Assembly (NCBI GenBank): GCA_030639555.1
Contig: DAOWCM010000015.1
Coordinates: forward strand, 1 to 16,531
Origin: Candidatus Eiseniibacteriota bacterium
GTDB taxonomy: Bacteria > Joyebacterota > Joyebacteria > Joyebacterales > Joyebacteraceae
Reading direction: 5' to 3'
Length of the DNA: 16,531 bases
Shown: positions 1-6,881 of the stretch, in pieces
How positions within the stretch are numbered: the stretch's first letter is position 1
Layout: the number at the start of each line of letters is the position of its first letter
Position numbers and translations under genes: made by a program
The notes under the pieces: generated by a model
Seen by the model: the letters and a program-made list of their open reading frames with translations, nothing else
Database searches by the model: none
Told to the model about the DNA's origin: nothing

Positions 1-207
1 AACGACCGGCTCGCCCGGACCCAGCCCGCCCGTGTCCTCGTAGACCTGGATCGACGCCAGGTCGCCCTTGACCTCGATGATCTCGCCGATGAGGTTCTTG
101 TCGCTCACGAGGACGACGTCGAACATCCTCGCCTCGCGCATCCCGTCAGCGACAACGAGAGGTCCGGACACCTTCCTGATGGTTCCCTGGATCTTTGTGT
201 CTGCCAT
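1..207 (-). CDS. atpA: V/A-type ATPase catalytic subunit A (N-terminal part, cut by window edge)
   Basis: The first 69 codons of the nucleotide-binding catalytic subunit A of a V/A-type rotary ATPase are present. The protein begins MADTKIQGTIRKVSGPLVVA and continues through VLVSDKNLIGEIIEVKGD to VYEDTGGLGPGEPVV. This is the N-terminal beta-barrel found in subunit A; the Walker A region lies outside the window. The ATG at 205-207 has an AGGAG Shine-Dalgarno (216-220) eight bases upstream. The gene follows atpF by 75 bp and is the last of the operon visible here. In this operon type the next genes are normally B and D. Subunit A forms the A3B3 head in the cytoplasm, which hydrolyses or makes ATP. 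The family call is firm although only about a tenth of the usual 580-600 residues is present. Confidence 0.95.
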   Translation of the reverse strand, partial: MADTKIQGTIRKVSGPLVVADGMREARMFDVVLVSDKNLIGEIIEVKGDLASIQVYEDTGGLGPGEPVV

Positions 208-282
208 GCTCGATTCTCCTGTTCGGAACACCGCCCGCTGCCGGAAGCTGCTCCTCCGGCGCGGCCGGCAGGACCGCCGGGG

Positions 283-612
283 CTAGCTCCTCTCCCCTGA
301 TTCTCCGAGGATATCCGCTCCAATCGCGGCCGAGACCGCCCCGTGTATCTCTTTGGCCGCCAGTCCCCGCGAGCCGGTTACGCTCGGCAGGACCGTGACC
401 GTCGGCAGAGCGAGATCTCTGTACTTCTCCACCTGCTCAGCGCACGCCTCGTAGACGTCCTCGGTGACGAAGATGACCGCGTGCGCGCCTTCCACCGCCG
501 TCTCGAACGCGGCGCGTGCCTCTTCGGGACCTGCGACCGGGAACGCGGCGATCCCGAAGGCCCGGAAGCCCCAGACGGAATCTCTGTCACCTATGAATGC
601 GATCCTAGACAT
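283..612 (-). CDS. atpF: V/A-type ATPase subunit F (central stalk)
   Basis: This 109-residue protein fits subunit F, the small Rossmann-like protein that binds the D subunit in the central rotor shaft. The start MSRIAFIGDRDSVWGFRAFG matches the family pattern of a short beta strand followed by a GD...GFR(L)xG motif. The middle, HAVIFVTEDVYE, also fits the family, whose usual length is about 100-110. The ATG at 610-612 overlaps the last codons of atpC by 8 bp, and a GAGGA Shine-Dalgarno lies inside the end of atpC, so translation of the two is probably coupled. It lies between subunits C and A, the normal place. It should not be confused with the b subunit of F-type ATPases, which shares the atpF symbol. 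Confidence 0.93.
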   Translation of the reverse strand: MSRIAFIGDRDSVWGFRAFGIAAFPVAGPEEARAAFETAVEGAHAVIFVTEDVYEACAEQVEKYRDLALPTVTVLPSVTGSRGLAAKEIHGAVSAAIGADILGESGERS

Positions 613-1627
613 GCGCCGTCCTCAATCTTGCCTCGACCTCGTCGCGCTGGACGCCGTCCAGCTTCGCCACCACGGCGGCGCGCACCAGCTTGATCTCTAT
701 CTGCCGCACCAGAATGAACGCGACAAGTGGCTCGATGCCGTACGCGGCGGTCCTCGCCGGCTCGACGTACTTCAGCAAGATATTGTCACACGCAAGCTCG
801 AGCACGTGCGCGCTCTCCCCCGTCCATTCGCGGAAGACCGGCGCCAGGGCGCCGTAGCGACCATACTCGAGGCTGCGCGCGAACGCGCCCACGGGCTCGC
901 CCAGGTGCCTCTCGAGAAGTGAGAGGTCGAGCGTGCCGCCGGGGACGATCGCCCGCAAGAGGTCCGTCCGGTCCCCGCCTGACCCTTTCACCCTGATGAA
1001 CGTCCGTATGTTGATGGTGTCGATCTCGATGCGGAAGTACCCCGTGAGGAACTCGCTGCCGTTCTCGGTCGCGACCGCCAGGAGATGCGCCCACATCGCC
1101 AGGTCGAACTCGCGGTTCACACCCGCCAGTTCACCGCTGTCCCGGAAGGCCTCCACGGCGGCGCGCGCCGCGTCAGCGAGAACGTTTGGGAGAGACACAT
1201 ATTCGCCGTCGGCCACGGCCTTCTGGAGGACCGTGAGATCGACGGTACCCATGCCGTCCACAAGACCAATCCCCTCGCCACCGGGGCCCGCGTCCTCGTC
1301 CGATAGCTTCAGGAGCGACGCCTTCACCAGAGACTTCAAGTTCCGGAAGTCCCAGCGGAGGCGGAAGAGATTGATAAGTTCGGGCTCTGGTGAAAGCGCT
1401 GCAACGGTCAACAGCGTCTCCGCGAGGGCACGGACCAGGCCGTCCTCGATATCCTCGGGCCGGCCGACGTCTGCCACGGCCTCCTGGAACGCGGAGTCCG
1501 CCAGCACCTTGAGCGCGCCGCCCGCGTCCTCCGCGAGGAGGCGCTCGATCCACTGGCGGTCGAGGAGCCGTGTCTCCATGCCTCGTATTCGGGCCACTGC
1601 GTATGCGTATCTGGTGTCGTCGGCCAC
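605..1627 (-). CDS. atpC: V/A-type ATPase subunit C (AC39/d family rotor-to-ring adaptor)
   Basis: This 340-residue protein is the funnel-shaped subunit C (eukaryotic d, V-ATPase AC39 family) that joins the central stalk to the membrane K ring. The N-terminus DTRYAYAVARIRGMETRLLD and the segment LINLFRLRWDFRNLKSLVKA are typical: the family repeats a tyrosine-rich start and an (E)...xxxxDxxNLKxLxK signature. The part around FRIEIDTINIRTFIRVK is a second copy of the same internal signature, as expected from the three-fold internal repeat. The GTG start at 1625-1627 follows the atpE stop by 6 bp and has a GGGGAG Shine-Dalgarno. No ATG start is available nearby. The length is close to the usual 320-350. 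Confidence 0.93.
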   Translation of the reverse strand: MADDTRYAYAVARIRGMETRLLDRQWIERLLAEDAGGALKVLADSAFQEAVADVGRPEDIEDGLVRALAETLLTVAALSPEPELINLFRLRWDFRNLKSLVKASLLKLSDEDAGPGGEGIGLVDGMGTVDLTVLQKAVADGEYVSLPNVLADAARAAVEAFRDSGELAGVNREFDLAMWAHLLAVATENGSEFLTGYFRIEIDTINIRTFIRVKGSGGDRTDLLRAIVPGGTLDLSLLERHLGEPVGAFARSLEYGRYGALAPVFREWTGESAHVLELACDNILLKYVEPARTAAYGIEPLVAFILVRQIEIKLVRAAVVAKLDGVQRDEVEARLRTAHV

Positions 1628-1633
1628 GCGCCG

Positions 1634-2230
1634 TTACTCCCCGCTACCACCAAACAGTATCGCCGCCACTTCCGTTTCCAGCTTCTCCCGGGCGTCGCGG
1701 AGAATCGTAGACAGAGCGCAGTTCGTTTCTACCCTGCCGCTTCTCAGGATGAAGCCGGCGCTCATGGGCCTCCGCTCACTCGCGAGCTTGAGACCGCCGC
1801 TCAGCCCCAGCTTCTTCGACACCGAATCCAGGAAGGCCTGGTCGAGCCTGCTCTCCTGCTTCCCGATGAGGACTTCCTCGTCGCCCGACTCGACCGTGCT
1901 TCTGAGGAGGCCCATGATGAACTGACGGTACTCGCCCTGTTCCATCTCGGCGATCCTACGACCGACCTCGTCGAAGACGCGGTCGATGAGAGCCTGTTTC
2001 TCGTCCAGAAGCTCCCGCCTTACCGCGAGACGAGCGAGCGTCGTGATGCGATTCCGCTCCTCCTGCGCCCGCTGCTCGGCCCTTGCTCTGAGCTCTTTCT
2101 TCTGAACGTCGGCCCTCGTGCGTGCCTCTCTCGCCACGGCGTCGGCCGCAACCTGCCCCTCGGCGACGATCTTCCGGGCCACTTCCTCGGCGTCCGCCTT
2201 AATCTTCTTCAGGATGTCGTCGACAGCCAT
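1634..2230 (-). CDS. atpE: V/A-type ATPase subunit E (peripheral stalk)
   Basis: This 198-residue protein is subunit E, which pairs with subunit G/H to form the peripheral stalks holding the A3B3 head. It begins MAVDDILKKIKADAEEVARK and runs as a long charged, alanine-rich helix for about 90 residues, including ELRARAEQRAQEERNRITTL. A globular C-terminal domain follows, with GLLRSTVESGDEEVLIG. The ATG at 2228-2230 is chosen because the preceding bases hold an AGGTGG Shine-Dalgarno. A longer frame open to 2314 would add an unrelated arginine and proline-rich leader and overlap the end of atpK. The gene lies 73 bp after atpK and 6 bp before atpC. It is not the F-type c subunit that shares the atpE symbol. 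Confidence 0.92.
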   Translation of the reverse strand: MAVDDILKKIKADAEEVARKIVAEGQVAADAVAREARTRADVQKKELRARAEQRAQEERNRITTLARLAVRRELLDEKQALIDRVFDEVGRRIAEMEQGEYRQFIMGLLRSTVESGDEEVLIGKQESRLDQAFLDSVSKKLGLSGGLKLASERRPMSAGFILRSGRVETNCALSTILRDAREKLETEVAAILFGGSGE

Positions 2231-2303
2231 CGATCTACCACCTGTCCGTTCGCTCCCAGGGCGTACCGCGCGCGGGGAGCCCAAGACCCGTTGCGTGTAA
2301 GCG

Positions 2304-2768
2304 TCACATGCCAATCTTCTGCAGGAGCAGGATCGTGCCGAGAAGCCCGAGCACAGCGTAGGTCTCCACGACGATCGCGAAGATCATGCCCTTGCCCATC
2401 TCGTCGGGCCTCTTAGCGACCAGTCCGCATGCCGCCCCGGACACCTTCCCCTGCGCGATGCCTGACGTGAGCCCCGTGATGGCGAGCGGCACGCAGGCGA
2501 ACAACACCTGCCAGCCTTGTCCGGCCGTCATCGCCGTCAAGCCCAGCTCGGTCATCTTGTTGAGCGCGAGAAAGAGGCCGACGATGCCGTAGATGCCCTG
2601 GGTGCCGGGAAGCGCCTGAAGAAGAAGCAACCTTCCGAACTTCTCAGGATCTTCCGCAACGACGCCCGAGCCCGCCTGGCCGGCGATCCCCGTGCCGAGA
2701 GCCGAGCCGGTGCCCGCGAGACCGGCGGCAAGTGCCGCGCCCGCCAATCCCAGCATCAGTCCGTCCAT
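2304..2768 (-). CDS. atpK: V/A-type ATPase membrane rotor subunit K (two-hairpin proteolipid, Na+-type ligands)
   Basis: This 154-residue protein is the proteolipid that forms the membrane rotor ring. It has four hydrophobic helices, that is two fused hairpins, like Enterococcus hirae NtpK (156 residues). The second half carries the ion-binding carboxylate E135 in IFAIVVETYAVLGLL. The first hairpin has Q57 instead, in LQALPGTQGIYG. Residues L53, T56, Q57, Y60, Q106 and E135 align with NtpK L61, T64, Q65, Y68, Q110 and E139, with a constant offset in each hairpin. These are the Na+ ligands plus the supporting tyrosine, so Na+ coupling is inferred. The ATG at 2766-2768 has a GGAG Shine-Dalgarno; the frame is open to 2843, but that leader looks non-coding. 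A palindrome at 2850-2869 lies just upstream. Confidence 0.95.
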   Translation of the reverse strand: MDGLMLGLAGAALAAGLAGTGSALGTGIAGQAGSGVVAEDPEKFGRLLLLQALPGTQGIYGIVGLFLALNKMTELGLTAMTAGQGWQVLFACVPLAITGLTSGIAQGKVSGAACGLVAKRPDEMGKGMIFAIVVETYAVLGLLGTILLLQKIGM

Positions 2769-2849
2769 ACCAGAACTCCTTCCTTGTGACTCTTGTCTTC
2801 CGTTCTTCCGTCTTCCTGTCAGTGACACTTCCAGCGCGGGCAAAGAGGC

Positions 2850-2869
2850 CCCACGGCGCGCGCCGTGGG
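2850..2869. repeat. Perfect 20-bp palindrome between atpI and atpK
   Basis: All ten base pairs of CCCACGGCGCGCGCCGTGGG match across the centre. In the leftward atp transcript it would form a very stable GC hairpin starting 11 bases after the atpI stop. It is followed by CCTCTTTG, which is too weak a U run for a classical terminator. It may be a partial attenuator or, more likely, an mRNA processing or stabilising hairpin at the 5' end of the segment coding for the multi-copy K subunit. The palindrome is directly visible; the role is inferred. Confidence 0.7.
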
Positions 2870-2880
2870 CTACCCGGTCG

Positions 2881-4851
2881 CTACGCTCTCCTTGTCATCG
2901 AGTACCGCTTTTCGACCCTGAACGGTTGGAACGCGGTCCCTCCGCCGGTGAAGAACTTCGAGAAGAACTCAAGGTACTGAAGCCGCGCCGAGTGGACGAA
3001 GGCTCCCAGGCAGTTGACTGCCAGGTTGAACAGGTGGCCTCCGATGAGGACGAGGACCACCGCTATCGGACCCACGATGGGGATGCCACTGGCCATCTGC
3101 GCGACGCCGTTGATGGCCATGGCGATCGCGCCGGTCGCAAGGCCGAGCGCCAGCAGCCGCGCGTACGAGAGCACGTCCCCGAAGTAACCGACGACGTCGT
3201 ACAGCTTGAGCACGCCGCCCAGAACCTTCATGATCGGCTTGGGGTTCTTCCTCGCGCCGGTGAGGACCACGAGGGCGCCCGCAACCATCGCGCCCTTCCC
3301 GGCGGTCGCCATTACGCCGTCGGGAACGCTCCCGCCCAGGATGAAGCTGTACCCGAGCGGAACGAGAACGGCGAGGAAGAATACCCAGAGGAGCTGGTCG
3401 AGTATGCCGTCGATCCAGCGTCCCTCTTTGATATCGGCGACCATCTTTATGATGAGACCCGCCATGATCTGAACGATGCCCAGAATGAAGACGATGTTGA
3501 GCATCTTCATTGGCTCCTGGAGCGGGTTCATAACGATGACGCTGCGAAGCCAGCCGGGCATGACGGACGGGTCGATGCCGAACCAGCCGCCCGTGACGGC
3601 GCCCACCACGGCCGTCGAGATGCCGCCCATCATCAGGAGCTTCATGAGCTGGCGTCCACCGCCGGGCTGCATCTTCGTCATCAGGAAGAACGACACCGCG
3701 GCCAGCGTGACGCCGTAGCCGCCGTCGCTGACACACAGCCCGAAGAACAGGATGAAGAACGGGGCCAGGAGTGGTGTGGGGTCTCGCTCCCAGTAACCGG
3801 GTCTACCGTAGAGCGTCGTGACGAACTCGAACGCGTTGATCGCTCCACGGTTGTTAAGGTCGATCGGGACGTCCTCGCCCTTCTCCGGGTCGCGGCTTGA
3901 GATCTCGACTTCGGGAGCTATCTCGGTGAGCCTGGCGCGGACGGCCTCTTCGTCCCTGCCCCGGATCCAGCCCTCAACAAGGAACGTCTCCTGCGTCGTG
4001 CCGAACCGTTCCTCCGCGACCTTCTTCGCGAGCGCTTCTGCGCCCTCGTCGAGAACAACGAGGACCGTGCGGTGTTCGCGCGCAAGCTCGGCGGCCTGCG
4101 CCTTGAGCTCTTCGATCTTCGCGCGCAGTCCGTCCGCCTCCTCCAGTAAGACGGCCCCCGCCGCCTCGGGGGGCCCGGTCGCACCGGCCAGGTTTGCCCA
4201 TCTGGCATTGTGTCGTTTCAATATCGGTGTGACGGAGGGTTCCGCGCTCTTGAGAAAGAGCACCGCCAGATATGCGGACGCTCCGGCTTTCGACACCTCC
4301 ACCAGATCCGCTTCGTTGGTCGCTTCAGCGAGCTCGGACGTGAGCTGCGCGACACTCGACGACTCGACCGTCACGAGCGCGACGGTGACAAGCCGCGTGT
4401 CCGTAAGCTTCTCTACCCTGGCCTCTATGCCAACCCAGTGCGTCAACTCCGCGGCCAGCGACTGTTTGCGGCCTATCTCCGCCTCGGCGCCACGTATGGC
4501 GGCCTCCAGCGCGACGATCTGCTGATACCAATCCTCGAGGTCGAAGCCTTCGAGGATGGCCACAAGCTCCGCGGGCTCGAGCACGACGCGCGGGTTGAAC
4601 ATCGTGTCGAGTGTCTTCTTCTCTTTGGGGATGTAGGGTTTGAGGAAATCTCTGAGGTGCTCGAGCTTGCTCAGCCGCGCTTGCAGGTTGCGCTCACTCT
4701 CGCGGCGCGTCTCTTCGTCGGGACCGCGCTCGAACTCGATGGACGGCTCCGTGATGTGGAGCGCGCCTCCCTCCCGGAGAGCGGAGACTATCTCGTCCTT
4801 GGCGCGCTTGTGCGCCAGGATTTGGATCTTTCGCATCCGGCTTACAGCCAT
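2881..4851 (-). CDS. atpI: V/A-type ATPase subunit I (membrane stator, a-subunit homologue)
   Basis: This 656-residue protein is the membrane stator that conducts ions past the K ring. Residues 1-340 are cytoplasmic: MAVSRMRKIQILAHKRAKDE, two charged coiled-coil stretches at about 45-130 and 235-285, and the family segment FLVEGWIRGRDEEAVRARL at about 290-308. Residues 360-620 hold about seven or eight membrane helices. SYARLLALGLATGAIAMAIN contains R564, and the C-terminal HSARLQYLEFFSKFFTGGG contains R623. These two arginines correspond to the essential stator arginines facing the rotor glutamate. The ATG at 4849-4851 lies 6 bp after the atpH stop, with a GGGGG tract as ribosome site. Length is typical for bacterial and archaeal subunit I (about 640-660). 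Confidence 0.95.
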   Translation of the reverse strand: MAVSRMRKIQILAHKRAKDEIVSALREGGALHITEPSIEFERGPDEETRRESERNLQARLSKLEHLRDFLKPYIPKEKKTLDTMFNPRVVLEPAELVAILEGFDLEDWYQQIVALEAAIRGAEAEIGRKQSLAAELTHWVGIEARVEKLTDTRLVTVALVTVESSSVAQLTSELAEATNEADLVEVSKAGASAYLAVLFLKSAEPSVTPILKRHNARWANLAGATGPPEAAGAVLLEEADGLRAKIEELKAQAAELAREHRTVLVVLDEGAEALAKKVAEERFGTTQETFLVEGWIRGRDEEAVRARLTEIAPEVEISSRDPEKGEDVPIDLNNRGAINAFEFVTTLYGRPGYWERDPTPLLAPFFILFFGLCVSDGGYGVTLAAVSFFLMTKMQPGGGRQLMKLLMMGGISTAVVGAVTGGWFGIDPSVMPGWLRSVIVMNPLQEPMKMLNIVFILGIVQIMAGLIIKMVADIKEGRWIDGILDQLLWVFFLAVLVPLGYSFILGGSVPDGVMATAGKGAMVAGALVVLTGARKNPKPIMKVLGGVLKLYDVVGYFGDVLSYARLLALGLATGAIAMAINGVAQMASGIPIVGPIAVVLVLIGGHLFNLAVNCLGAFVHSARLQYLEFFSKFFTGGGTAFQPFRVEKRYSMTRRA

Positions 4852-4857
4852 CCGACG

Positions 4858-5202
4858 CTACCCCCCGGTTGCGGCTGCTCCGGCCGTGATCACTTCGAGT
4901 ACCTTCTTGATGCCGGCCTCTACCTGCCGGGTGGCGCCGGCCCGCACGCTTTCGACGCTCGACCTGCTCTCCGCGACCAGCTTCTCCGCCTCGACCTCGG
5001 CCTCTTTCGCGGCCGCTGCCCGCAGCGTCTTCTCCTCCGCCCAGCCCGCCTTCCGAGCCTCGTCAAGAAGGCGTTCCGCAGCGTCGTGCGCGTCCGCGAT
5101 CAGCGCCTTACCCTGCGCGCGTGCCGCCCGCTCCAGCTCCCCGGCCTCCTGCTCGGCGCTTCTGATCCGATCAATCGCTTCAGATACCACGGCACCCTCC
5201 AT
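4858..5202 (-). CDS. atpH: V/A-type ATPase subunit G/H (peripheral stalk coiled coil)
   Basis: This short, almost wholly helical protein (114 residues from this start) fits the G/H subunit that winds round subunit E in the peripheral stalk. It reads VVSEAIDRIRSAEQEAGELE, then a long alanine, glutamate and arginine-rich heptad region, and ends VEAGIKKVLEVITAGAAATGG. It is the first gene of the atp operon and ends 6 bp before atpI, as in Thermus-type operons. The start is uncertain. An ATG is at 5200-5202 without a good Shine-Dalgarno. A GTG at 5188-5190 has GGAGG five bases upstream and would give 110 residues. A TTG at 5221-5223 would add seven residues. The family call rests on shape, length and position more than on sharp motifs. 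Confidence 0.8.
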   Translation of the reverse strand: MEGAVVSEAIDRIRSAEQEAGELERAARAQGKALIADAHDAAERLLDEARKAGWAEEKTLRAAAAKEAEVEAEKLVAESRSSVESVRAGATRQVEAGIKKVLEVITAGAAATGG

Positions 5203-5405
5203 GAGCCCGGCACGCCGGGCCAATGACAGGCTCGAATTCCGGTGGATAACCCGGCTTCGACATGGTCGGGCCAGCAGGTTAACTTATTACATGGTCAGGA
5301 GATGTACCATCCGAGAGTCGCTATGCACACTTGTCCACACACCACATCCCACACCCGGGAGTGCCTGCCGCGTGCAGCACGCGATGCCGCCCTCAAGCCC
5401 CCGCT
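5203..5405. other. Intergenic region between the atp operon and the bactofilin gene
   Basis: About 200 bp separate the first atp gene from the bactofilin stop, so the atp promoter should lie here. A strand-minus -10-like TAATAA is seen at 5284-5289, without a convincing -35. An 8-bp direct repeat ACATGGTC occurs at 5260-5267 and 5289-5296, flanking that hexamer. Two DnaA-box-like 9-mers with one mismatch each lie at 5241-5249 (GGTGGATAA) and 5331-5339 (TTGTCCACA). No coding potential was recognised. Confidence 0.5.
5369..5383 (-). terminator. Possible hairpin downstream of the bactofilin gene
   Basis: CGCGTG-CAG-CACGCG is a perfect 6-bp stem with a 3-base loop, starting 22 bases past the bactofilin stop on its own strand. 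There is no U run after it, so it is not a standard intrinsic terminator. It could pause RNA polymerase or protect the mRNA end before the atp operon. Confidence 0.25.
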
Positions 5406-5846
5406 CTACAGGTCGGCGTCCTCGTACTCCTCTTCTTCCACAGCGACTTCGTCCAGGGCCGGCTCCGACTCGCCCCGCCTCCGCACCGGCGCGTCGTCCA
5501 CGTCTCCCATCTGACAGTTGCCCTGGAACACCACGCCGTCCTCGATCACGAGTCCGCGCGTCTTGATGTCGCCCAGAAGCTGGGAGCCGCGCTGCAGCTC
5601 AATCTTCCCCGACGCGAACACGTTACCGTACATCCTGCCACCGATTGCGGCGTTCGCGACAGTTACGTCTCCGTCGACCTTGCCGCTCTCACCGATGACG
5701 AGCGTGTCCGTTGCGTCGATCGTCCCCTCGAACTCACCGTCAACCTGGATGCTGCCTTCGACCTTCACGTCGCCCTTGAGGATCGTTCCCTCGCCTATGA
5801 TCGTGTTCACGTCGCCCGCAGTCCTTTCCTCGTCCCTAGCGAACAT
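5406..5846 (-). CDS. Bactofilin (polymer-forming cytoskeletal protein)
   Basis: This 146-residue protein has the bactofilin beta-helix at about 12-115. Its six-residue periodic hydrophobic and glycine pattern is clear in NTIIGEGTILKGDVKVEGSI, then in DGEFEGTIDATDTLVIGESG, IGGRMYGNVFASGKIEL and QRGSQLLGDIKTRGLVIEDG. Bactofilins assemble without nucleotide into filaments, usually at the membrane, and scaffold cell-wall enzymes or segregation proteins. The N-terminal ten residues are charged, and the C-terminus is a disordered tail ending in an acidic run (VAVEEEEYEDADL). The ATG at 5844-5846 is preceded by AAGGGGGA, a strong Shine-Dalgarno; the frame is open further, to 5915, but that part overlaps the promoter's transcribed leader and lacks such a site. 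It lies 143 bp after parB with its own promoter. Confidence 0.93.
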   Translation of the reverse strand: MFARDEERTAGDVNTIIGEGTILKGDVKVEGSIQVDGEFEGTIDATDTLVIGESGKVDGDVTVANAAIGGRMYGNVFASGKIELQRGSQLLGDIKTRGLVIEDGVVFQGNCQMGDVDDAPVRRRGESEPALDEVAVEEEEYEDADL

Positions 5847-5926
5847 CCGTTCCCCCTTAACGCTCCAGCCTCGGCGGCTACCCACCGCGCCCGCGAGCGT
5901 CAGCTCCATTTGCAATCGAACGCTAG

Positions 5927-5955
5927 AAATTAGCAGACCGCCCAGGGTGAGTCAA
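5927..5955 (-). promoter_or_regulatory. Sigma-70-type promoter of the bactofilin gene
   Basis: On the minus strand the -35 is TTGACT (5950-5955) and the -10 is TAATTT (5927-5932), with a 17-bp spacer. Transcription would start near 5920 and give a leader of about 75 bases before the bactofilin ATG. The match is good (5/6 and 4/6), and the position between parB and the bactofilin gene fits a separate transcription unit. Confidence 0.65.
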
Positions 5956-5989
5956 CATCTAACACCCTCCAGAACCACCGCTGCGATTC

Positions 5990-6841
5990 CTAGCCCAGTG
6001 ACCCCAGCACCTCGAGGATCCTCTCCAGGTCCTCGTCTGAGTAGTACTCTATTCTTATCGTTCCCTCGATCCCCATCCGCTCGATGCGAACCTGCGTGCC
6101 CAGCGTTCTCTGCAGTCGCTCCTCCCACTCGCGAAGGACCGGGTCCTCCGTGCGCCGCTTCCGCGTCGCTTTCTTCCGCCGCCTCTTGCCCCGTGATAGG
6201 GCCTCCAGTTCCCGCACGGAGAGCCCCCTCGCAACAGCCTTCCGTGCCCCCTCTCGCACATCTTCCGCCGTCCCGAAGCCCAGCAACGCCCGTCCGTGCC
6301 CCGCCGACAGCTCCCCCTCAGACAGCATCTCCTGAACGTCCGGTGGCAGCTCCAGCAAACGAAGCGCGTTCGCCACAGTGCTCCTCCCTCTCCCGACGCG
6401 CTCGGAGACGTCCGCCTGAGTCGCCCCCGACAGCTCCATCAGCGACTCATACCCGTGGGCCTCGTCGATGGGATTGAGGTCTTCACGCTGCAGGTTCTCC
6501 ACCAGCGCAAGCTCGAGCGCGCCCGTCTCATCTACGTCCCGGACGATTGCAGGCACGACCTCCAGACCGGCCAGGCGCGCCGCTCGCAGCCGGCGCTCGC
6601 CCGCGACCACCTGATAGACACCCGTCGGCAGCTGCCGCACTACCACCGGCTGGATGACGCCGTACGTACGAATAGAGGCCGCCAGTTCTGCGATCGTCTC
6701 GTCATCGAACCGTGATCGCGGCTGCTCCTCGTTGCGCCGTATCTCTCTGACGCGCAGCTCTCGCACCAGCCCGCCCGCTGCCTCCATGGGCGCGTCCGGT
6801 ATCAGAGCCTCCAGTCCTTTCCCAAGGGCCTTCCGGTTCAT
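5990..6841 (-). CDS. parB: Chromosome-partitioning protein ParB (CTP-dependent parS clamp)
   Basis: ParB loads at parS sites, slides as a CTP-switched clamp and forms the partition complex moved by ParA. The 283-residue protein begins MNRKALGKGLEALIP, the usual ParA-contacting tail. The CTP-binding ParB/Srx domain follows at about 28-125, with GERRLRAARLAGL (81-93) and the ENLQREDLNP motif (115-124). The parS-reading helix-turn-helix is at about 138-165 (TQADVSERVGRGRSTVANAL). A strongly basic linker (RGKRRRKKATRKRR, 217-230) precedes the C-terminal dimerisation domain. The ATG at 6839-6841 has an AGGAGG Shine-Dalgarno nine bases upstream. It lies 40 bp after parA in the same transcript. The cluster of basic residues in the linker is denser than usual. 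Confidence 0.97.
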   Translation of the reverse strand: MNRKALGKGLEALIPDAPMEAAGGLVRELRVREIRRNEEQPRSRFDDETIAELAASIRTYGVIQPVVVRQLPTGVYQVVAGERRLRAARLAGLEVVPAIVRDVDETGALELALVENLQREDLNPIDEAHGYESLMELSGATQADVSERVGRGRSTVANALRLLELPPDVQEMLSEGELSAGHGRALLGFGTAEDVREGARKAVARGLSVRELEALSRGKRRRKKATRKRRTEDPVLREWEERLQRTLGTQVRIERMGIEGTIRIEYYSDEDLERILEVLGSLG

Positions 6842-6881
6842 CCGCGTTTCCCTCCTGGTTCCCGCTGGGCGCCGCCGTCTT

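Noticed and set aside
933..1925. Long open frame on the plus strand across atpC and atpE
   Set aside because: It is antisense to two clear ATPase genes, is Ser/Arg/Pro-rich as GC-rich shadow frames are, and has no recognisable motif.
2252..2280. Inverted arms GCTCCC and GGGAGC between atpK and atpE
   Set aside because: Six-bp arms with a 17-base loop and no U run are expected often in GC-rich DNA.
2692..3900. 402-codon open frame on the plus strand opposite atpI and atpK
   Set aside because: It is His, Asp and Arg-rich, lacks family features and lies antisense to well-supported membrane subunits.
5203..5223. TTG start at 5221-5223 for the G/H subunit
   Set aside because: It adds seven residues without a clear ribosome site. 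The ATG at 5200-5202 or the GTG at 5188-5190 with GGAGG is more likely.
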